Shown: positions 45,141 through 53,925 of the stretch, piece after piece | Layout: each line of letters begins with the position of its first letter | How positions within the stretch are numbered: the stretch's first letter is position 1 | Assembly: GCA_003142475.1 (NCBI GenBank) | Contig: PLMK01000079.1 | Coordinates: 44,399 to 99,689 of the forward strand | Length of the DNA stretch: 55,291 nt | Direction of reading: 5' to 3' | Source of the DNA: Ignavibacteriota bacterium | GTDB taxonomy: Bacteria > Bacteroidota > Ignavibacteria > UBA10030 | Position numbers and translations under genes: made by a program | The notes under the pieces: model-generated | Seen by the model: only the letters and a program-made list of their open reading frames with translations | Databases searched by the model: none | What the model was told of the DNA's origin: nothing

Positions 45141-46838
45141 ATGCAGGACTCTAAATCGAGACGGAGTTGTTCCGGTTCGATATGGCAGCAAGATCAACAT
45201 AGGGTGATATTCTGGATAATGGCAGGATTCTATTTTCTTGCTGCCACGTTCAACTGCTTTTCACAAGTCGTATCAGCAACGACTTCCTCAAATGTAAACA
45301 CACCTGGCTGGGTGGCTGATCGCGGGGATGGCACCTATACAAATCCAATCATTTTCGCCGATTATTCTGATCCTGATGTCATTCGTGTGGATGATGATTT
45401 CTACATGGTTTCATCAAGTTTCAATTGCACACCGGTAATGCCTGTACTGCACTCGAAGGATTTGGTGAATTGGACAATCATCGGTCATGTTTCCGAGAAT
45501 TTACCGTCACCTGTTTTTAACCAACCGCAGCATGGCAAAGGGTGCTGGGCACCGAGCTTACGGTTTCATAATGGCGAGTTCTATGTTTATTATGGCGATC
45601 CGGATTTTGGTATCTACATGTCGAAGACAAAAAATCCATCTGGTCTGTGGGAACCACTTCTTCTCGTGAAACAAGCTTTAGGATGGATCGATCCATGTCC
45701 TCTGTGGGATGATGATGGTAATGCATATCTAGTGCATGCATGGGCAAAGAGCAGAGTCGGTTTTAACAGCGTCTTACATGTAAATCGGATGAGTGCTGAC
45801 GGGAAACATATATTTGATGACAGCGTAATGGTGTTCGACGGACACATTAATCATCCGACGATGGAAGGGCCAAAATTTTATAAACGGAACAACTATTACT
45901 ATATCTTTGCACCGGTTGGTGGAGTTGGTCCAGGGTGGCAAACTGTACTGCGTTCCAAGAATGTCTATGGTCCTTATGAAGATAAAATTGTTTTACATCA
46001 AGGATCGACCACAATCAACGGACCACATCAAGGTGGTTGGGTAGAAACGCAAACAGGAGAATCATGGTTTCTGCATTTTCAGGATCGTGGTGCTTTTGGG
46101 CGCATCATCCATCTCCAACCAATGTGGTGGAAAAATGATTGGCCGATGATGGGAATCAATCAAGATTTCTCTGGTTGCGGAGAGCCTGTGATGACTTGGA
46201 AAAAGCCAAATGTAGGAAAAGTATTTCCGATAGAAATTCCTCAGACCAGCGATGAATTCGATTCGACAAAACTTGGTTTGCAGTGGCAATGGCATGCCAA
46301 TCATCTCGATAGTTGGTATTCCTTACGTGAGAAACCAGGAACACTTCGTCTGAGATCCATTGAAATGCCGGAGCGCAGTAAAAATTTATGGATGGTTTCT
46401 AATTTGTTGCTTCAAAAAATGCCGGCACCGAGATTTTTAGCGACCACTGAGCTGGAATTGCATCCTACTAATATCGGTGAAAGAACCGGAATTGTAATCT
46501 TCGGATTCGATTATTCTTTTCTCGCCCTGGAAAACAGGGCAGATGGAGTTCATCTTATTAATGGTATTTGTAAAGAGGCAGATAAAGGAATTGGCGAGAC
46601 TATTCAAGCGGATATTCCTTATAGTCAACAGACAGTATTTCTATGTGTGAATGTCGATACAGGTGCAGTATGCCGATTCAGTTATAGTGCGGATGGAAAG
46701 AATTTTACTAATATTGGAACTGAATTCACAGCACGCGAGGGTCGGTGGATCAGTGCAAAAGTTGGATTATTTGCTATTTCGCCAAATGGAAGTACATCAT
46801 TAGGTTTTGCTGATTATAATTGGTTTAGAATAAAGTAA
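45141..46838 (+). CDS. GH43 glycosidase (arabinofuranosidase/xylosidase group)
   Basis: A five-bladed propeller hydrolase of family 43. The three acidic residues are visible in FADYSDPDVIRV (base), GWIDPCPLWDDDG (pKa modulator) and HPTMEGPKFYK (acid). After the propeller (about 40-340) comes a beta-sandwich (about 360-565; DEFDSTKLGLQWQW, GTLRLRS) as in GH43 xylosidases with a C2 domain. The frame is open back to 45000, but the ATG at 45141 is preferred: it is seven bases after the CE12 stop, follows a GGTGA site, and yields a signal peptide (FNCFSQ end); product 565 residues. In a pectin cluster, arabinan or arabinogalactan side chains are the likely substrate, though the subfamily is not certain. 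Confidence 0.88.
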   Translation: MQDSKSRRSCSGSIWQQDQHRVIFWIMAGFYFLAATFNCFSQVVSATTSSNVNTPGWVADRGDGTYTNPIIFADYSDPDVIRVDDDFYMVSSSFNCTPVMPVLHSKDLVNWTIIGHVSENLPSPVFNQPQHGKGCWAPSLRFHNGEFYVYYGDPDFGIYMSKTKNPSGLWEPLLLVKQALGWIDPCPLWDDDGNAYLVHAWAKSRVGFNSVLHVNRMSADGKHIFDDSVMVFDGHINHPTMEGPKFYKRNNYYYIFAPVGGVGPGWQTVLRSKNVYGPYEDKIVLHQGSTTINGPHQGGWVETQTGESWFLHFQDRGAFGRIIHLQPMWWKNDWPMMGINQDFSGCGEPVMTWKKPNVGKVFPIEIPQTSDEFDSTKLGLQWQWHANHLDSWYSLREKPGTLRLRSIEMPERSKNLWMVSNLLLQKMPAPRFLATTELELHPTNIGERTGIVIFGFDYSFLALENRADGVHLINGICKEADKGIGETIQADIPYSQQTVFLCVNVDTGAVCRFSYSADGKNFTNIGTEFTAREGRWISAKVGLFAISPNGSTSLGFADYNWFRIK

Positions 46839-46957
46839 GGTTAATCAATTATGCACTCATCACAAATAATGGAGGTTGAACAAATTAATGTTTTTATTTT
46901 ACCAGTAACATTTGTATAAATAATGAACCAATCAATCTAGTGTAGAACCACAGAAAA

Positions 46958-48643
46958 ATGGAAAAGCTAATGTCACGAAAAAATTATATGATTCTATTCG
47001 TCTTCCTGTTTGTGATGAGAGGTATCGCGGGAGACCAAAAACAATTGAAGGATTATCTTTCCAATCTCCCATTTACAATGCCGGTGTTGGTTGAGCCGCA
47101 ATTTCCCCCACACAATGTCAATATTGTCGAATTTGGTGCCGTTCCAGATGGGCATACATTGAATACAAAGGTTTTTGCTGATGCCATTGCTGCCTGTGCG
47201 AAAGCTGGTGGTGGAACCGTTGTTGTTCCAGCTGGCACTTGGCTTACCGGACCGATCAGACTTGAAAGCAATATCAATCTTCATGTGGAAAAGGGAGCGC
47301 TTGTTCAGTTCAGCAAAAATATCGATGACTATCCTTTCATCGAAAATCCGGGAGGTAGACAAAACAGATATGGAAGAGCTCAACTTATCTCTGCCTACAA
47401 GGCAAAGAATATTGCCATCACCGGTGGTGGGATTTTTAACGGGACCGGAGAAATTTGGCGTTATGTATTAAGGGAGGATCTTACAGAGTTACAATGGAAA
47501 GCTCTTGTTGCATCTGGTGGTATTGTGTCTGCTAATGGTGAAGAGTGGTGGCCATCGGAGAAAGCGATGGGAGCCGAAATTTTTTTTAAAGAAAGTGCAA
47601 ATGCAAAGAAAATGCTCACAAAGGAAGATTACGAATCGACAAAAGAATACCTTCGACCTAATCTCGTTAACTTTATCGAGTGTACTGATATTCTGCTAGA
47701 TGGTCCGACCTTTGAGAACTCGCCTCGGTACCATATTATTCCTCAGCAATGTGAAAATTTGATCATCCGCAATGTGAATGTGCTCGCGCCGGTTTATGGA
47801 AAAAATACAGATGCTATCGATCCTTCGGCATGCCGCAACGTTGTGATTTATAATTGTATGATTGATGTCGGTGATGATGGAATATGTCTAAAACCCGGAA
47901 CAATAGCTTTTAGTCAGAAACCGGGTCCAGCCTGTGAGAATATTGTTGTTGCGGATTGTGTGGTCTATCATGCGCATGGAGGTTTCGTTATTGGGAGCGA
48001 AAGCAACGGCGGTGCACGCAATGTATCCGTCCATAACTGCGTTTTTATCGGCACAGATGTAGGACTTCGTTTCAAATCGGCACGCGGAAGGGGCGGAGTG
48101 ATTGAAAAAATATTTATTGATGGAATCCAGATGCGTGAGATTGTAACCGATGCGATTCTCTTTGATATGTACTATTCCGGCGGTGCCCCGGATGTGGAAG
48201 CCAGGAAAGATCTGACCATTCGAAAGGCAGAGCCCGTAACGGACAGGACACCGCAGTTCAAGGACTTCTTCGTCAAGAACATCGTTTGCAACGGCGCAGA
48301 CCGTGCAGTGGTCATTAACGGTCTTCCTGAATTGTCTATCAAGAACATGATCCTTGACAATGTTTCCATCACATCAAAACGGGGTGCGTTTATTGCTGAT
48401 GCAGATGGGGTTCAGTTGAATGGATGCAGGATCGTTCCGCAATCGGGAAATGTCTTCAATATTATTCAAAGCCGCAATGTGACCATTAAAGATGGAATCT
48501 ATCCTGCGCCAGCCGATCTCTTCCTAAAAGTCTATGGCGAGAGATCGGATAATATCCGCTTGATTGGTGTCGACCTCAAGCAAGTAAAAAAAGAGATTGA
48601 ACTTGAGAAGAATGTAAAAGCAGATGCAGTGAGGCAAGAGTAA
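46958..48643 (+). CDS. Second GH28 polygalacturonase
   Basis: A 561-residue family 28 enzyme with signal peptide (MRGIAG end) and beta-helix. Signatures: NTDAIDPSAC, VGDDGICLKPG (Asp pair), HAHGGFVIGSE and GLRFKSARGRGG. Compared with the first GH28 it has GLRFK in place of RIK and a different insert (about 165-235), so a different pectin linkage, such as exo-action or rhamnogalacturonan, is possible. ATGs at 46958 and 46970 are both usable. It ends the pectinase run, 110 bases before the sensor kinase gene. Confidence 0.92.
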   Translation: MEKLMSRKNYMILFVFLFVMRGIAGDQKQLKDYLSNLPFTMPVLVEPQFPPHNVNIVEFGAVPDGHTLNTKVFADAIAACAKAGGGTVVVPAGTWLTGPIRLESNINLHVEKGALVQFSKNIDDYPFIENPGGRQNRYGRAQLISAYKAKNIAITGGGIFNGTGEIWRYVLREDLTELQWKALVASGGIVSANGEEWWPSEKAMGAEIFFKESANAKKMLTKEDYESTKEYLRPNLVNFIECTDILLDGPTFENSPRYHIIPQQCENLIIRNVNVLAPVYGKNTDAIDPSACRNVVIYNCMIDVGDDGICLKPGTIAFSQKPGPACENIVVADCVVYHAHGGFVIGSESNGGARNVSVHNCVFIGTDVGLRFKSARGRGGVIEKIFIDGIQMREIVTDAILFDMYYSGGAPDVEARKDLTIRKAEPVTDRTPQFKDFFVKNIVCNGADRAVVINGLPELSIKNMILDNVSITSKRGAFIADADGVQLNGCRIVPQSGNVFNIIQSRNVTIKDGIYPAPADLFLKVYGERSDNIRLIGVDLKQVKKEIELEKNVKADAVRQE

Positions 48644-48690
48644 AAGGTACTAAAACAAAGGAGACAATAATTGTAGATAGTGGATGTAAA

Positions 48691-48739
48691 AGTTTAGTTT
48701 TGCCTTAATATATTTCTTTAGGAATATTCAGTTTAGTTT
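48691..48739 (+). promoter_or_regulatory. Direct repeats and possible promoter before the sensor kinase gene
   Basis: AGTTTAGTTT occurs at 48691-48700 and again at 48730-48739, 39 bases apart. Between them TTGCCT (48700-48705) and AATATT (48723-48728) with 17-base spacing could be a promoter. LytTR regulators bind direct repeats with a GTT core, so self-control of the operon is possible. Confidence 0.35.
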
Positions 48740-48753
48740 CCATAGAACTTTCA

Positions 48754-49902
48754 ATGATGAAGAATTTCCGGATATCGCTCCCAAGTGTGATCAAAAAGTA
48801 TTCCTTTGACGGATATCTTTCCAGTCTTCTCTTCTTCGTTTTGACAGGGATCGGTATTGCACGCGCGCTCCAGCATATGTATGTTGTTGATGTCTATCAA
48901 CGTATACAATACACGCTTTGGTGGCATATTCCATTCAATCTCTTTATGTGGTGGAATTGGTTCCTGATCATCCCGGTTATGTATTGGATCACCATCCGTC
49001 TGCCATTGGAGAACATAAAACTCTTGCATTGGCTCATTGTCTGTTTTCTTCTTCCAATCTTTATTGTAGTCATCCGTCAAGCCCTGGCATCGTTTATTAC
49101 AGTATTAGTATTAACGGACAAGACGGATTTTCAAACGCTTTTCGATTGGCGGTTGTTCAATAATCCATGGATTTGGTTGGACTTCATTGTGTACTTTGCA
49201 ATCTTAATCGGTATCAGAGTGGTGGAATATCAGCACAAGAATAAATTGAGTGAGTTGAGGTTCACACAATTGCAGGCGCAATTAGCTCAATCGCACTTGA
49301 ATGCACTAAAGAGCCAACTCCATCCCCATTTCTTATTCAACACGCTCAATACCATCTCCACCCTGATCCTGAAAGCGGACGATTCCGAAGCAGAACGTAT
49401 GCTTTCGCTATTGAATAATTTTCTGAAGACCACGTTATTCCAGAGTGAGCGCCAGGAAATCACTTTGGAAGAAGAGCTACGATTTGTTAAGGATTATTTG
49501 GAGATCGAAAAAGTTCGTTTCAGCGATAAGTTGGAAGTGAAGGAGGACGTAGCCAGAGAAACGTTGCAGGCGCAGGTTCCCAATCTTCTTTTGCAACCTA
49601 TTATTGAAAACGCGATCTACCATGGAATTGCTCCTAAAACATCCAACGGCATTATTCGGATCAGCGTTAAAAAAGAGGGTGGACAATTATTGATCAGTGT
49701 AGAAGATAATGGTCCTGGTCTGACGTTGACGAAAAAGCGAAAATTTAAAGAAGGTGTTGGGTTGAAAATCACAAAGGAACGCTTAGATCATCTCTTTGGA
49801 ACTGATCATCTGTTTGAGTTAGAGAATCTGGTGTCCGGAGGAGTGAAGGTCACTATCAGTATCCCTTTTACCCATAGTGTGCCAATGGTAGTTTTGTCAT
49901 GA
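48754..49902 (+). CDS. LytS-like sensor histidine kinase (His_kinase, PF06580)
   Basis: A 382-residue membrane kinase. Four hydrophobic segments lie in the first 165 residues, with almost no periplasmic part, so the signal is probably sensed in the membrane or through a partner. A short coiled coil leads to the phosphoacceptor block LKSQLHPHFLFNTLNTIS, followed by the ATPase domain with N box LLLQPIIENAIYHG, G1 box VEDNGPG and the later GGVKVTISIPF. All key residues are present. Its stop overlaps the start of the next, related gene by four bases (ATGA), and a LytTR regulator follows. Confidence 0.9.
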   Translation: MMKNFRISLPSVIKKYSFDGYLSSLLFFVLTGIGIARALQHMYVVDVYQRIQYTLWWHIPFNLFMWWNWFLIIPVMYWITIRLPLENIKLLHWLIVCFLLPIFIVVIRQALASFITVLVLTDKTDFQTLFDWRLFNNPWIWLDFIVYFAILIGIRVVEYQHKNKLSELRFTQLQAQLAQSHLNALKSQLHPHFLFNTLNTISTLILKADDSEAERMLSLLNNFLKTTLFQSERQEITLEEELRFVKDYLEIEKVRFSDKLEVKEDVARETLQAQVPNLLLQPIIENAIYHGIAPKTSNGIIRISVKKEGGQLLISVEDNGPGLTLTKKRKFKEGVGLKITKERLDHLFGTDHLFELENLVSGGVKVTISIPFTHSVPMVVLS

Positions 49903-51056
49903 CAATATCTTTCCGAAAATATATTTCCTCTTCTAGAACGCATCTAGATATTAACGTATTTGTTCCTTTATTTTCGATCCTTACGCTGATCGCACTCGTG
50001 ATTTCCTTCCAGGCGTACTATAGTATCCAATCGGGAACGGCTTCGCTGCCAATCTTATTCCGAATTCTACTTTCCAAACTCGTCTACTGTTGGTATTTTT
50101 CTATCCTGGCATTGGTCGTTCAGTGGCACTCGAAGCGAACCCAGTTTACAAGAAAGACAGTCGTCCGGTGGTCCCTGATCCACTTAACGACACTAGTGGT
50201 TTCGTTCTTCATTCATGAATCTCTCTCGCTCGGTGCCGATACACTGATTTGGGGAACAAAGTTGAAAGCAACATTATTGTATGTTCTTTTTAATAACCCA
50301 TCAGTCTGGATAGAGACCTTGGTGTATATTCTTTTCCTCTTGAGTTTCTCGTTGATGGAATACAGGAGAATGAGCCAAGAGAATGAGATTAGATGCTCGC
50401 AGTTGGAAGTGCAGATCATTCGGTCGAAACTGCAGGAGATACGCAGCAAAATACAACCAACATTTCTCTTTAACACTTTACAAACAATATTGGAATTAAT
50501 TCGCACACATAGAAATAAAGATGCGAACCATATTCTTTCATTACTCAGTGATTTCTTGCGAACGACCGTATACGATAATGAACGCGATGAAATTACCCTG
50601 GAAGAAGAGATGCGGTTTCTGAATCAATATCTAGAGATCGAAAAAGTGCGGTCGAGTTATACATTCAGTGTCCATGAAGATATCGAGCGATGTGTCTCAA
50701 ATGCAGTGGTACCGAATTTTATTCTGCAACCCATTGTGGAAGAATTAGTCTACCGGAACTTTGGACAGAATACTACCCAGCATGAGATTGTTATCAGAGC
50801 CTATAAAGCGGAAGAACAACTTGAAGTGATGATAGAAGATCATGGAATAGAAACCACAGGGAGCCTAATTGGTAAAGAAGAAAAGGGGATTGTTCTAGAT
50901 ATTACCAAAGAGCGATTATTGCATCTCTATGGAGATCAACAAAACCTGACAGTGCAATTAACTCGTGAGGGAGGGGTTCTCGTGAAGATTCGAGTACCGT
51001 TCAGAGAAATGAATATCGAATCAGAAGGAACCCTAGTAGTGGAGAGTGCTTTGTGA
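49899..51056 (+). CDS. LytS-like pseudokinase paralogue
   Basis: A 385-residue protein with the same plan as its neighbour: four hydrophobic segments, coiled coil, H-box-like region and ATPase-like domain. The active residues are gone: the H-box reads KIQPTFLFNTLQ, so Thr replaces the phosphoacceptor His; the N box reads LQPIVEELVYRN, with Glu in place of the key Asn; and the G1 box reads IEDHGIET instead of DNGPG. Structural parts such as LEEEMRFLNQYLEIEKVR and GGVLVKIRVPF are kept, so the fold is under selection. A role as regulator or heterodimer partner of the intact kinase is inferred. It overlaps both the kinase gene before it and the regulator gene after it by four bases. Confidence 0.87.
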   Translation: MTISFRKYISSSRTHLDINVFVPLFSILTLIALVISFQAYYSIQSGTASLPILFRILLSKLVYCWYFSILALVVQWHSKRTQFTRKTVVRWSLIHLTTLVVSFFIHESLSLGADTLIWGTKLKATLLYVLFNNPSVWIETLVYILFLLSFSLMEYRRMSQENEIRCSQLEVQIIRSKLQEIRSKIQPTFLFNTLQTILELIRTHRNKDANHILSLLSDFLRTTVYDNERDEITLEEEMRFLNQYLEIEKVRSSYTFSVHEDIERCVSNAVVPNFILQPIVEELVYRNFGQNTTQHEIVIRAYKAEEQLEVMIEDHGIETTGSLIGKEEKGIVLDITKERLLHLYGDQQNLTVQLTREGGVLVKIRVPFREMNIESEGTLVVESAL

Positions 51057-51862
51057 AAACACGAACACTGATTGTCGATGATGAACCTCATGCGAGAGAA
51101 GGCATCAGGATTCGCCTAAAAGAATTCAAGAACATACAAATTGTGGGCGAATGTTCTTCAGGCATTGAAGCAGTGAAATCTATCAATGCTCTTAGTCCTG
51201 ATTTGTTGTTCCTTGATATTCAAATGCCTGAGATGAATGGCTTTGAAGTATTAAAGAAAATCACTGTTACTCCTTTGCCTGTTATAATATTTGTAACTGC
51301 TTTTGATAAGTATGCCATTAAAGCATTTGAATGCCACGCTGTGGATTATTTATTGAAACCTATCAGAGAAGATCGTTTTAAAAATGCTCTCCAAGTTGCG
51401 CTTTCGGAAATTAGCCATCGTAACCTTGAACTCTATGCAAATAAATTGAAATCTGTAGTGAATGATTATCTGGATATAACCGAAGGAATTACGGAAGGAT
51501 ACCATGCGCCAACCGGTCAGATTAAATATCTTGACCGCCTTATGATCAAATCCAAAGATCACGTTTCAGTGATTCCTGTCCTTGAGATCGAGTGGATAGA
51601 ATCTGCCGGTGATTATGTCTACGTTCATTCAAATTCACAAAAACATATTTTTAGGGAAACTCTTACTGCACTTGAACAAAGGATGGACCCGCAAAAATTT
51701 ATTCGTATTCATCGTTCTACTATCGTCAATATTGAAAAGATAAAAGCACTTCGACTTAATGAACATAGTGATTTTGATGTTTACCTGCTTAGCGGAGTAA
51801 AGTTAAAGCTGAGCAGAACCTATCGTCCTCACTTTGAAAAAATTACGGGAAACCCTCTCTAA
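51053..51862 (+). CDS. LytTR-family response regulator
   Basis: A 269-residue regulator with a receiver domain (about 3-120; acidic D9/D10, phosphoacceptor D55 in LLFLDIQMPEMNG, Lys in YLLKPI) and a C-terminal LytTR DNA-binding domain (about 160-265; LMIKSKDHVSVIPVLEIEWIE, FIRIHRSTIVNIEKI). It starts with GTG overlapping the pseudokinase stop. Its place between pectinase genes and the pectin methylesterase gene suggests that it controls this locus. Confidence 0.93.
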   Translation: MKTRTLIVDDEPHAREGIRIRLKEFKNIQIVGECSSGIEAVKSINALSPDLLFLDIQMPEMNGFEVLKKITVTPLPVIIFVTAFDKYAIKAFECHAVDYLLKPIREDRFKNALQVALSEISHRNLELYANKLKSVVNDYLDITEGITEGYHAPTGQIKYLDRLMIKSKDHVSVIPVLEIEWIESAGDYVYVHSNSQKHIFRETLTALEQRMDPQKFIRIHRSTIVNIEKIKALRLNEHSDFDVYLLSGVKLKLSRTYRPHFEKITGNPL

Positions 51863-51870
51863 TTTCATCT

Positions 51871-51899
51871 CGTTTTATAAGTATCTTTCTCCGTTTTAT
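51871..51899 (+). promoter_or_regulatory. Direct repeat pair, candidate LytTR binding site
   Basis: CGTTTTAT occurs at 51871-51878 and 51892-51899, exactly 21 bases apart (two helix turns), the spacing used by LytTR-type regulators such as AgrA. It lies just after the regulator gene and about 205 bases before the CE8 start. Confidence 0.4.
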
Positions 51900-52002
51900 C
51901 GCAGTATTCCGTAATTGGTCTCATTTCTGTTTATCCAATAATAATAAATCAGGAATTTGTTCTCCGTAGATATATAAGGAACTTTGTGTTATGTTTATCT
52001 AT

Positions 52003-52016
52003 ACAATAAATATTGT
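52003..52016. promoter_or_regulatory. Perfect inverted repeat upstream of the CE8 gene
   Basis: ACAATA-AA-TATTGT overlaps a possible -10 word TACAAT (52002-52007), about 90 bases before the CE8 start codon. It could be an operator. The rest of the 242-base gap shows nothing else clear. Confidence 0.35.
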
Positions 52017-52104
52017 GCAACCGCCTCTGATTTAAGGTGAAGTAACACATGCCTGCATTCAAATTCTTTTTCTCAAACCATCAGAATTATTTTAATTAGA
52101 TAAT

Positions 52105-53370
52105 ATGAAAAACTTTATCGTTCTTACTGTCATCATAGTTGTATATATATTTTCTTCGTTAGTATTGGCAAAGGATAAGGCGAACATAATTGTCGCACAA
52201 GATGGAAGTGGGCAATTCTTAAAAATTCAAGATGCAATTGACGCCATACCGGTAGACAACAAACAAAACGTCATTATTCTGATCCGCAATGGTGTGTACC
52301 ACGAAAAGTTATTCATCATGAAAAGCTTCATTACTCTTGTTGGCGAAGACCGGGACAGCACACGCATTATCTATGCAGAATTACGCAAGAATATAAACAA
52401 AACATGGATGGATATGAGGCGCGATTGGGGAACAGCGGTTGTGAATATTGATTCGTCTGTCACGGATATTACGTTGGCAAATCTGACCGTCCATAATAAT
52501 TACGGTTCGTTACATAATACGGAAGACCATCAGTTTGCAGTTCGTGGTGGAGGAACGCGCGTGCTTATTTTAAATTGCAACGTCATAGCCGATGGTGGGG
52601 ATACACTCAGTCTTTGGAATAAAAAGAATGGTATGTATTATCATGCCAATTGTTATTTTGAAGGATACGTTGATTATGTCTGTCCGCGCGGGTGGTGCTA
52701 TATTACCGATAGTAAATTCTTTGGGCACAACCTGAACGCAAGCATCTGGCACGATGGTGATGCAGATAAGAATCAAAAATTTGTTATTCGTTATTCACTA
52801 TTCGATGGCGTACAGGGATTTCCCCTGGGGCGCAATCATCGAGACGGACAAATATTTTTACTTGATTGCACATTCTCAAAGGCGATGGCAGATACGCCTA
52901 TTTACTGGCCTGAAGGTAGTCAAACACAGTGGCAATGGGGCGATCGACATTATTATTATAACTGCCATAGAGATGGTGGCGATTATGCTTGGTTCAAAGA
53001 TAATTTAGAAAAAGCCGAAACTGCTCCGAAAGAAAATGAGATCACTGCAAAATGGACATTCGATGGCAAATGGGATCCGGAAGAAACGATGCCGTCGGTT
53101 CTGCCGATGGTGTTTTTGCCGCGGCCGAGAGATGGTGCCAAGCAAATTCAAGATAAATCGATCACACTAAAATGGGTGCCGGCAAGAAATGCAATCTCGC
53201 ATAAGGTGTATTTTGGAAACACGTCAACTCCAAAGTTTAAGAAAAATCAAAAATGCAATTCGTATACACCCGGCAAATTAAAATCGAAGACGACCTATTA
53301 CTGGCGTATTGATGAGGTCACTGAAACAGGTACATTGCGCGGCCCTCTCTGGCATTTTACAACAACATAG
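52105..53370 (+). CDS. CE8 pectinesterase with C-terminal Fn3-like domain
   Basis: A pectin methylesterase of family CE8, which frees methanol and leaves de-esterified galacturonan. The 421-residue protein has a signal peptide (SSLVLA end), a beta-helix beginning IIVAQDGSGQFLKIQDAIDAI, and the family's active residues in variant form: the Gln of HQFAVRGGG, the Asp of ADGGDTLSLW, the Asp of GYVDYVCPRG and the Arg of FPLGRNHRDG. The last 80 residues (PRPRDGAKQIQDKSITLKWVP... to WHFTTT) form a fibronectin III-like module. No T9SS signal is present. Confidence 0.88.
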   Translation: MKNFIVLTVIIVVYIFSSLVLAKDKANIIVAQDGSGQFLKIQDAIDAIPVDNKQNVIILIRNGVYHEKLFIMKSFITLVGEDRDSTRIIYAELRKNINKTWMDMRRDWGTAVVNIDSSVTDITLANLTVHNNYGSLHNTEDHQFAVRGGGTRVLILNCNVIADGGDTLSLWNKKNGMYYHANCYFEGYVDYVCPRGWCYITDSKFFGHNLNASIWHDGDADKNQKFVIRYSLFDGVQGFPLGRNHRDGQIFLLDCTFSKAMADTPIYWPEGSQTQWQWGDRHYYYNCHRDGGDYAWFKDNLEKAETAPKENEITAKWTFDGKWDPEETMPSVLPMVFLPRPRDGAKQIQDKSITLKWVPARNAISHKVYFGNTSTPKFKKNQKCNSYTPGKLKSKTTYYWRIDEVTETGTLRGPLWHFTTT

Positions 53371-53925
53371 TCATCAGCAAGAAAAAGAAGTAGTATCAGA
53401 TCATAGTGGCGCCGATCCACTGATGAAGGATAAGATCTTTAAAGATCCGCCTCTGCCAGATCCATTCAAGCATGTAGTAAATATTCGTGATGGGGCTATG
53501 TCTATCCTGATCGGTGTTGTAGCCCGTAAAAGTATTGATTTTGGAAAATCAGCTGCAATTTCAGAGTTGACTGACTTAGTGCCTCAAGCTACAAAGCTAT
53601 GATAGCACAGGATTTATTCATTTGTCAAGATTCATTTTACATTTGCTTGCCTTTTTATTCGGTATTAAAAGAGGTAGGCTATTTAATTATATAAGGTGTT
53701 TTTCTTGCACGAGATTATTGGTATATTATTTTCCAAGGAAGATATTGTTTCATCAGCTGAGATTGAGCAGCATTTACTTTAGACAATAGAACAACAGGAT
53801 AAGACGTTTTATATTATGCGTAATAGGCAGCAAGAATCAAGTATTTGATAATTTGGATTTGGATTGTATCACAATGGGTGGGTTAAAATAAGTGATCGCT
53901 TCCTAATAAGTAGAAGAGAAACATT
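53371..53925. other. Decayed region between CE8 and uxaC genes, 555 bases
   Basis: The stretch holds a Gfo/Idh/MocA C-terminal remnant (listed separately) and, at 53696-53848, a short frame without a proper start, broken by TAG at 53780-53782 (HEIIGILFSKEDIVSS... then TIEQQDKTFYIMRN), which looks like another gene scrap but is not recognised. The rest is AT-rich with no gene. Confidence 0.6.
53396..53602 (+). pseudogene. C-terminal fragment of a Gfo/Idh/MocA-family oxidoreductase
   Basis: A 69-codon open stretch reads DPLMKDKIFKDPPLPDPF and then DGAMSILIGVVARKSIDFGK and ISELTDLVPQA, the wording of the C-terminal tail of sugar oxidoreductases of this family. The N-terminal Rossmann part and any start codon are missing; the fragment begins about 25 bases after the CE8 stop. 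The gene was probably cut by a deletion. Intact members often oxidise sugars, which would have suited this cluster. Confidence 0.65.
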
